Assembly: GCA_032622095.1 (NCBI GenBank)
Contig: CP136063.1
Location: forward strand, 142,263,450 to 142,327,449
Length of the DNA: 64,000 nucleotides
Direction: 5' to 3'
From: Siphonodentalium dalli
Lineage: Eukaryota > Mollusca > Scaphopoda > Gadilida > Siphonodentaliidae
Positions 58,001 through 64,000 of the stretch are shown in pieces (within the stretch, counting starts at the first letter, position 1; every line of letters starts with the position of its first letter). The notes under the pieces were generated by a model, which was given only the letters and a program-made list of their open reading frames with translations, was not told the origin of the DNA and made no database searches. Position numbers and translations under genes: made by a program.

Positions 58001-58560
58001 AGCTCACCTGATACGAAGTCTCTGGTGGAGCTATAATCATCACTCCTCGTCCGTCCGTCCGTCCATCTGTCCATCCGTCCATCCGTCAACAATTCTTTGA
58101 ACGTCTTCTTCTCCCGATCCATTGCACCGAATGAGTTCATATTTGGTGCGTATGTTCCCTAGGTGACTAACATTCAGATTTGTTCAAATGAGGTCACTGG
58201 GTCAAATAGTTGCGAAGACAGAGCCATAACACTTTCCCTCCATAGTATTTCTTAAAACGACTTCTTCTCTTGTACCTTCAGGTTGAATTGGTTCATATTT
58301 GGTATGAAAGGTCCTTGGGTGACTGGGGTTCAGATTTGTTCAAATGAGGTCACTGGGTCAAATGTCGGCGAAGCCAGGGACATAACTAAAAAAAAAAACT
58401 AAAAAAATTCAGATTGTGAGTTCCTTGCTTAGTCAAAAAATTTGTTTTGATTATAATCATGTTATAAAATTTGAAAAAAACTAATACCTTTATAATATCT
58501 ACAGAGTTATGAAAATTTAATCTTTAATGAAATCACTGAAACTTTTTTCCTTCACCCTCC
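58001..58560 (+). repeat. AGCTCACCTGAG hairpin/TCCG dispersed repeat, copy 4
   Basis: Hairpin at 58001-58032 with two loop-side substitutions, then TCCG/TCCA tract and body units. Confidence 0.8.
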
Positions 58561-58691
58561 CCCCCCCCCCCCACATGACCCAGCCCACCACCCTGCCCCC
58601 AACCAACACCCCATATCATATCACAATACCTCTGCTCACCAGAAGTATAGTGTTATTATCTACCAGAGAGACAGACAGCCATTGTCATTAA

Positions 58692-59274
58692 TTGAGATTA
58701 GAATAACAGATATCAGACAGTTTGTGTAAACAACTACAATTTGCACTGCTGTCTGTTGTCATTATCAAATTAAAATAAATTTCTGTTCTCAATTCTGAGT
58801 TTAGTGTGTCTGAATTTGCAGAATCAGGTCCCCAGAGGGTGAATTTAGTGATGCTACCCCGTACAGCAGGCTAGCATCACTGAATACACCCTCCATGGAC
58901 CTCATTCTGCTTATGCCTCATCTTCTGGGAAGTATCTAGAGTATCAAATTGACATTTTTAGTTTTTTTTTCCGTTCTGTTCATATACCCCTAATTTGGAA
59001 GATAAAATGCATAACCGAGGTGCTCAATTGGGGTATATCACCAACTTAAACTGGAGAACTTCAATCAATCCTAGGTTTCCCATGGCATATGAGGCCTAAT
59101 CAAAATACAGTCTCCAGATGGTGAATTTGGTGATGCTAGCCCATCTTGCGGCATAGCATCATTAAATTCACCTTTTGGGGACCACATTCTGCAAATGTCA
59201 GACACACTAAATTCAGGCTTGGCTATTCCAATAATTATTTTCTTAACCACCACTTATCCAGGTGAAATCATACC

Positions 59275-59313
<39 letters not shown>

Positions 59314-60042
59314 ATATATATATTTTGAGACTTCCGTATATATATATGTGTGTGTGTGTATATATGTGGGTACGTCATGGAATCGAAAACGCCTGGACGG
59401 ATTGAGCTAAAATTTTGTATATAAGGGTAAAAAGCCACGGGGATCGCCCACGTCACATTTTGGACAAGCTCTGATCACCTATTCTCCACTCCCAATCAAT
59501 AAAATCACCGCAAACACGGCGGGGGTTAATCGGGTTGATATTCGCTCGCGATCCAAGAGGAGTAACTCTACATTTTTTTATATCTGTATCTGTATATTTT
59601 TATATGCCATATTCACTTCAAACTGCTAAACCCGTTGAGCCAAAACTTGCTAATACCACCCAAAATATAGAATTTACATTTTCTCATATATACATTTCTT
59701 GTTACGGCTGAAAATCTTAGTCTATTTTCAATACATTCATATAAACAAGCTCTAAACTTACACCCCTCGATTCCTGCTAACTCACGCACCTTATATGGCT
59801 GCTAATATTTAGTAAATTCGAGGCAGTGCGATACGTCCCTGAATCTGACGGGACTTCCACTGCCTTCTCCTTTGACCATCTCGTAAAGGTGGGGGGTCAC
59901 TCCCAAGCTGTGAATACCAACAAAAAAAACAACGACATTGTTGGCGAGAAAATAATTAGTTCAAATTACTAAATCCACACAATGCTAATTTTCTCTTTAC
60001 GGCAATGTGAGAATCTTCGGGCAATAATTTTCGGGTGGCCAC
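58692..60042 (+). repeat. Near-identical direct repeat, left copy (3.96-kb spacing)
   Basis: Starts TTGAGATTAGAATAACAGAT, as at 62652. The two copies are almost base-identical. Differences I noticed are the lengths of TA and GT microsatellites and one G/A change (59944 against 63902). It contains a block D fragment and the start of a Helitron-like element. Confidence 0.9.
59279..59310. repeat. (TA)n microsatellite
   Basis: About 16 TA units at the left edge of the Helitron-like element; its equivalent is at 63239-63266. At 57045 the related sequence ATCATACCCTGATTTTTCAA has no TA run, so the run came with, or expanded beside, the insertion. Confidence 0.85.
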
Positions 60043-60689
60043 CAAGCCGTGAATGCCAACAACAACGACATCGATTAAAAAGACAGAATTAACTCATTAA
60101 AAAATGCGTGTTGCCCCAAGCCGTGAATGACCATCTCGTAAAGGTGGGGGTCACTCCCAAGCCGTGAATGCCAAAAACAACGACATTGTTGGCGAAAAAA
60201 TATTTACTAAATCCACACAATGCTAATTTTCTCTTTACGGCAATGTGAGAATCTTCGGGCGAGAATTTTCGGGTGGCCACCAAGCCGTGAATGCCAACAA
60301 CAACAACATCTTTTAGGGACGGGTATCATAATTCCTCTTGATTAAAAAGACAGAATTAACTCATTAAAAAATGCATGTTGCCCCAAGCCGCGAATGCCAA
60401 CAACAACGACATCGTTGGCATACCTCTTTTAGGGACGGGTTATCATAATTCCTCTTGATTAAAAAGACTAAATTAACTCATTAAAAAATGCGTGTTCTGT
60501 GATTCTTATGTCTGTCGTTCCTAGGAACGGGGGATTTTTTCATCGGGTCAGTTTGTACCTTAAATCATACCTCTTTTAGGGACGGGTACCATAATTTATC
60601 TTGATTAAAAAGGCACAATTAACTCATTGAAAAGCCAAAAAAATGTCATGTTTCGGACCAACGCCGCCAGTGGCGGGCTAACCTGCTAG
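59311..60689 (+). mobile_element. Helitron-like non-autonomous element 1
   Basis: The right end is a GC stem GCCGCC-AGT-GGCGGGC at 60663-60678, then 10 nt to CTAG (60686-60689), followed by T. This is the canonical Helitron 3' end (short hairpin, then CTRR, before T). The left end is taken at A|TCTATATATATAT, a common Helitron start, but it lies in a microsatellite and is less certain. Inside are repeats of CAAGCCGTGAATGCCAACAA and TAAAAAGACAGAATTAACTC. No Rep/helicase ORF. Confidence 0.65.
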
Positions 60690-60708
60690 TATTATATATT
60701 TTGGAAGA

Positions 60709-61422
60709 TCTGTGTGTGTGTGTGTGTGTGTTCGCGATGAACTCGAAAACGGCCAACCCGATTTCGATGAAACTTGGTATGTGGGGGTATTTTCGGCCGG
60801 GGTGGCATGGGCCTATTAATTTGTCCGTGCGACGTGACCTTGACCTTGAAATCGGGTCATTTCAAGGTCAAACGCCCGAATATCACGGGATTTCGATGAA
60901 ACTTGGTATGTGGGGGTGCCTTCGGCCGGGGAGTGGCAAAGGCCTATTAATTTGCCCATGCGACGTGACCTTGAAATCGGGTCATTTTAAGGTCAAACGC
61001 CCGAATATCACGGGATTTCGATGAAACTTGGTATGTGGTGGTACTTTCGTATGGGGAGTCTCATAAGCATATCCATTTGCCCGTGCGACGTGACCTTGAA
61101 ATCGGGTCAATTCAAGGTCAAATCGCCAATTTTGATGGGATTTTGACGAAATTTTATACATAGGGTCACTTTTGTCCACTGAGTGTTTTGGACCGGTCAA
61201 ATTGTGACCACGACCTGACATTCAAAATCATCAATTCAAGGTCAAATCGGGTAAAACCGGATGGATTTCGACGGGTACTTTTGTCCGGGCAGTGTTATGG
61301 ACGGGTCAAATTGTGATCCCACCTGACCTTGACCTTCAAAATGGACAATTCAAGGTCAAATCGCGCAATTCGCCGAAAAGCAGAGGGGAAACAGCCCGGA
61401 CAAAGTCGGGTCCACCTTCTAG
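60709..61422 (+). mobile_element. Helitron-like non-autonomous element 2, directly behind element 1
   Basis: The right end is a stem CCCGGAC-AAA-GTCGGG, then TCCACCTT and CTAG (61419-61422) followed by T. The left end is possibly A|TCTGTGTGTG at 60709. The body has three to five ~130-bp tandem units carrying GATTTCGATGAAACTTGGTA, GTGCGACGTGACCTTGA and GGTCAAACGCCCGAATATCA. The 107-codon frame at 60701-61024 is a product of these units. Confidence 0.65.
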
Positions 61423-61510
61423 TATATATATATATTATATATATACAAATATATATATATATATATATATTTTTTTTTTTATTATTATTTTTTTATTTTT
61501 TTTATTAAAT
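61423..61510. repeat. TA and T-rich microsatellites
   Basis: (TA)n interrupted, then T-rich run following Helitron-like element 2. Confidence 0.8.
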
Positions 61511-62009
61511 TGAAAAACTAATGCCATTACATTTCTGAAGGTTGTGCCCTGGCCCTTCACTCAAGTTCACTGCTTCTGCCACCCTGGTCTCAAAAATAAT
61601 ATTTACTCAAATTCTTGACAATCATTAATAAGGAGCATTTACTTTGGCTCTAACTGTATGTGGGGTATGCCTACACATGTCAAGTGAAATCTGTCATTTT
61701 TATAAACATTCCCTGGAGATTTGCTAGAGGTCATTAATTCCCAATTACTACAACAATCTATCATGTGTATTGTTTAAATCTTTCAACAGGACATTTAACA
61801 CTCCATATCCACCACCTCACTAGAACATACTAGTATTTGGCAAACATGAAAAGTGTCCTTTGAAAGAACCACCAGCTCTATTTAGCTCATATTTAATATT
61901 GAGGCTCTTTTGGTGATTGGGATTCAAATTTGTTCAATCAGGGTCACCAGGTCAAGTAGGTGCAAGGCCAGCTACATTACTCTTTGTCCCCATATTAATC
62001 CATGATACA
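61511..62009. other. Unassigned, with decayed AGCTCACC-family body words
   Basis: Words such as GTTCAATCAGGGTCACCAGG at ~61933 resemble the bodies of the AGCTCACC repeats. No hairpin and no gene. Confidence 0.45.
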
Positions 62010-62651
62010 GTATGTCTTCTTTGCAGGAACCAAAGTGAAGGACAGTTTCCCTCTTAATATGCTTCCTTCACAAGGACCATCAGGTCTATTTTACTGATAT
62101 TTAGTATGAAGGGTTCTTTGGTGTCTGGGATTCAAATTTATTCAGATGGGGTCACCAGGTTAAATAGGGTCTCTATAGTTATTCTTAAAATGTCTAGCGA
62201 GAGGTTGGACTATTTAGCTTACATTATGTTATGTATGTATGTTATGTAAGTTACATATAGTATGGAGGATCCTTTAGTGACTGAGATTCAGGTTTGTTAA
62301 AATGAGATCAACCTGTCAATAAATGTCGGGGCTATGGGGAGTTAACACTTTTGTGTTATATAAAGTCATTGAAATACCAAATTCATTAAAACATCTACCT
62401 TGGAACCACCTGACTGATTAATCTGACATGCATGTATGGTTTTTGGGTCCATGAATAATTGGACTTTAAACATGTCTAAATTGTTTTATAAAGAGATGCT
62501 TGTGAGGTCGGAAATTTCCAACAATTGAGAAAGTTTGAAGTGTCGGTTGTGAAATTCCAACCTAAGACTTGGGAGTCTGGAGCCTGGTTGGGAGGGGACT
62601 TGTTGAGCTGAAGGAGGGGGGGGGGGGGGGGGGGTGATCAGTAGTGTACAG
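62010..62651 (+). repeat. Dispersed repeat block D, copy 3 (right part)
   Basis: Aligns with 29925-30505 and 42466-43080, continues through CCAACCTAAGACTTGGGAGT, and ends at a G22 tract (62617-62638) plus TGATCAGTAGTGTACAG. Confidence 0.85.
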
Positions 62652-63234
62652 TTGAGATTAGAATAACAGATATCAGACAGTTTGTGTAAACAACTACAAT
62701 TTGCACTGCTGTCTGTTGTCATTATCAAATTAAAATAAATTTCTGTTCTCAATTCTGAGTTTAGTGTGTCTGAATTTGCAGAATCAGGTCCCCAGAGGGT
62801 GAATTTAGTGATGCTACCCCGTACAGCAGGCTAGCATCACTGAATACACCCTCCATGGACCTCATTCTGCTTATGCCTCATCTTCTGGGAAGTATCTAGA
62901 GTATCAAATTGACATTTTTAGTTTTTTTTTCCGTTCTGTTCATATACCCCTAATTTGGAAGATAAAATGCATAACCGAGGTGCTCAATTGGGGTATATCA
63001 CCAACTTAAACTGGAGAACTTCAATCAATCCTAGGTTTCCCATGGCATATGAGGCCTAATCAAAATACAGTCTCCAGATGGTGAATTTGGTGATGCTAGC
63101 CCATCTTGCGGCATAGCATCATTAAATTCACCTTTTGGGGACCACATTCTGCAAATGTCAGACACACTAAATTCAGGCTTGGCTATTCCAATAATTATTT
63201 TCTTAACCACCACTTATCCAGGTGAAATCATACC

Positions 63235-63269
<35 letters not shown>

Positions 63270-64000
63270 ATATATATATTTTGAGACTTCCGTATATATA
63301 TATGTGTGTGTGTGTATATATATGTGGGTACGTCATGGAATCGAAAACGCCTGGACGGATTGAGCTAAAATTTTGTATATAAGGGTAAAAAGCCACGGGG
63401 ATCGCCCACGTCACATTTTGGACAAGCTCTGATCACCTATTCTCCACTCCCAATCAATAAAATCACCGCAAACACGGCGGGGGTTAATCGGGTTGATATT
63501 CGCTCGCGATCCAAGAGGAGTAACTCTACATTTTTTTATATCTGTATCTGTATATTTTTATATGCCATATTCACTTCAAACTGCTAAACCCGTTGAGCCA
63601 AAACTTGCTAATACCACCCAAAATATAGAATTTACATTTTCTCATATATACATTTCTTGTTACGGCTGAAAATCTTAGTCTATTTTCAATACATTCATAT
63701 AAACAAGCTCTAAACTTACACCCCTCGATTCCTGCTAACTCACGCACCTTATATGGCTGCTAATATTTAGTAAATTCGAGGCAGTGCGATACGTCCCTGA
63801 ATCTGACGGGACTTCCACTGCCTTCTCCTTTGACCATCTCGTAAAGGTGGGGGGTCACTCCCAAGCTGTGAATACCAACAAAAAAAACAACGACATTGTT
63901 GACGAGAAAATAATTAGTTCAAATTACTAAATCCACACAATGCTAATTTTCTCTTTACGGCAATGTGAGAATCTTCGGGCAATAATTTTCGGGTGGCCAC
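62652..64000 (+). repeat. Near-identical direct repeat, right copy, running off the window
   Basis: Same sequence as 58692-60042. It includes the left end of a second copy of Helitron-like element 1 (A|TCTATATATAT at 63267). Continues past the window edge. Confidence 0.9.

Noticed and set aside
60701-61024. 107-codon plus-strand frame
   Set aside because: It starts in a GT microsatellite and crosses ~130-bp tandem units of the Helitron-like element. The repeated peptide reflects the DNA repeat.

Overview
The window is a piece of a eukaryotic nuclear genome. It is AT-rich and intron-rich, with very few coding bases and many families of interspersed, tandem and inverted repeats. It contains no operons, rRNA, tRNA or CRISPR. 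The dispersed repeats that open with an AGCTCACCTGAG hairpin followed by TCCG/TCTG runs are, from general knowledge, typical of molluscs. A bivalve-like marine invertebrate is my best guess at the source; this is inference.

One host gene can be supported. Three plus-strand exons (13370-13525, 38207-38284, 53129-53270) join in frame into the last ~124 residues of a CHID1-like protein (chitinase-domain-containing protein 1, glycoside hydrolase family 18), ending in a stop codon. The two introns between them are 24,681 and 14,844 bp. All three visible introns are phase 2. The upstream exons were not found in bases 1-13369. They probably lie left of the window.

Layout. 1-13369, upstream intron sequence: a 42-bp tandem array with flanking arms, a TTAA-flanked piggyBac-like insertion, a 774-bp element with a 9-bp target duplication, the first of three hairpin-headed elements, a dead LINE reverse transcriptase and a 31-bp minisatellite. 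13526-38206, first visible intron: a possible antisense Cys-motif ORF, a 76-bp minisatellite, a tandem triplication of a ~3.25-kb unit (each with a piggyBac-like element; copy one also with an 894-bp hAT-like element), ~168-bp degenerate repeats, and a 5.35-kb long inverted repeat with a Harbinger-like insertion at its centre. 38285-53128, second intron: more dispersed-repeat copies, a 392-bp TTAA element holding two nested palindromes, and a 54-bp minisatellite split by a hairpin-headed element. 53271-64000, downstream of the gene: an antisense LINE, further dispersed repeats, two Helitron-like ends in series, and a near-identical ~1.35-kb repeat at 3.96-kb spacing that runs off the right edge.

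The main interest is how well the insertion history can be read. Several elements have empty sites inside paralogous repeats of the same window, so boundaries, target duplications and relative ages can be inferred without other genomes. The best candidates for something undescribed are the hairpin-headed element family (5763-6308, 51008-51333, 52453-53020) and the TTAA elements that carry subterminal palindromes. All calls come from reading the sequence; no database search was run.
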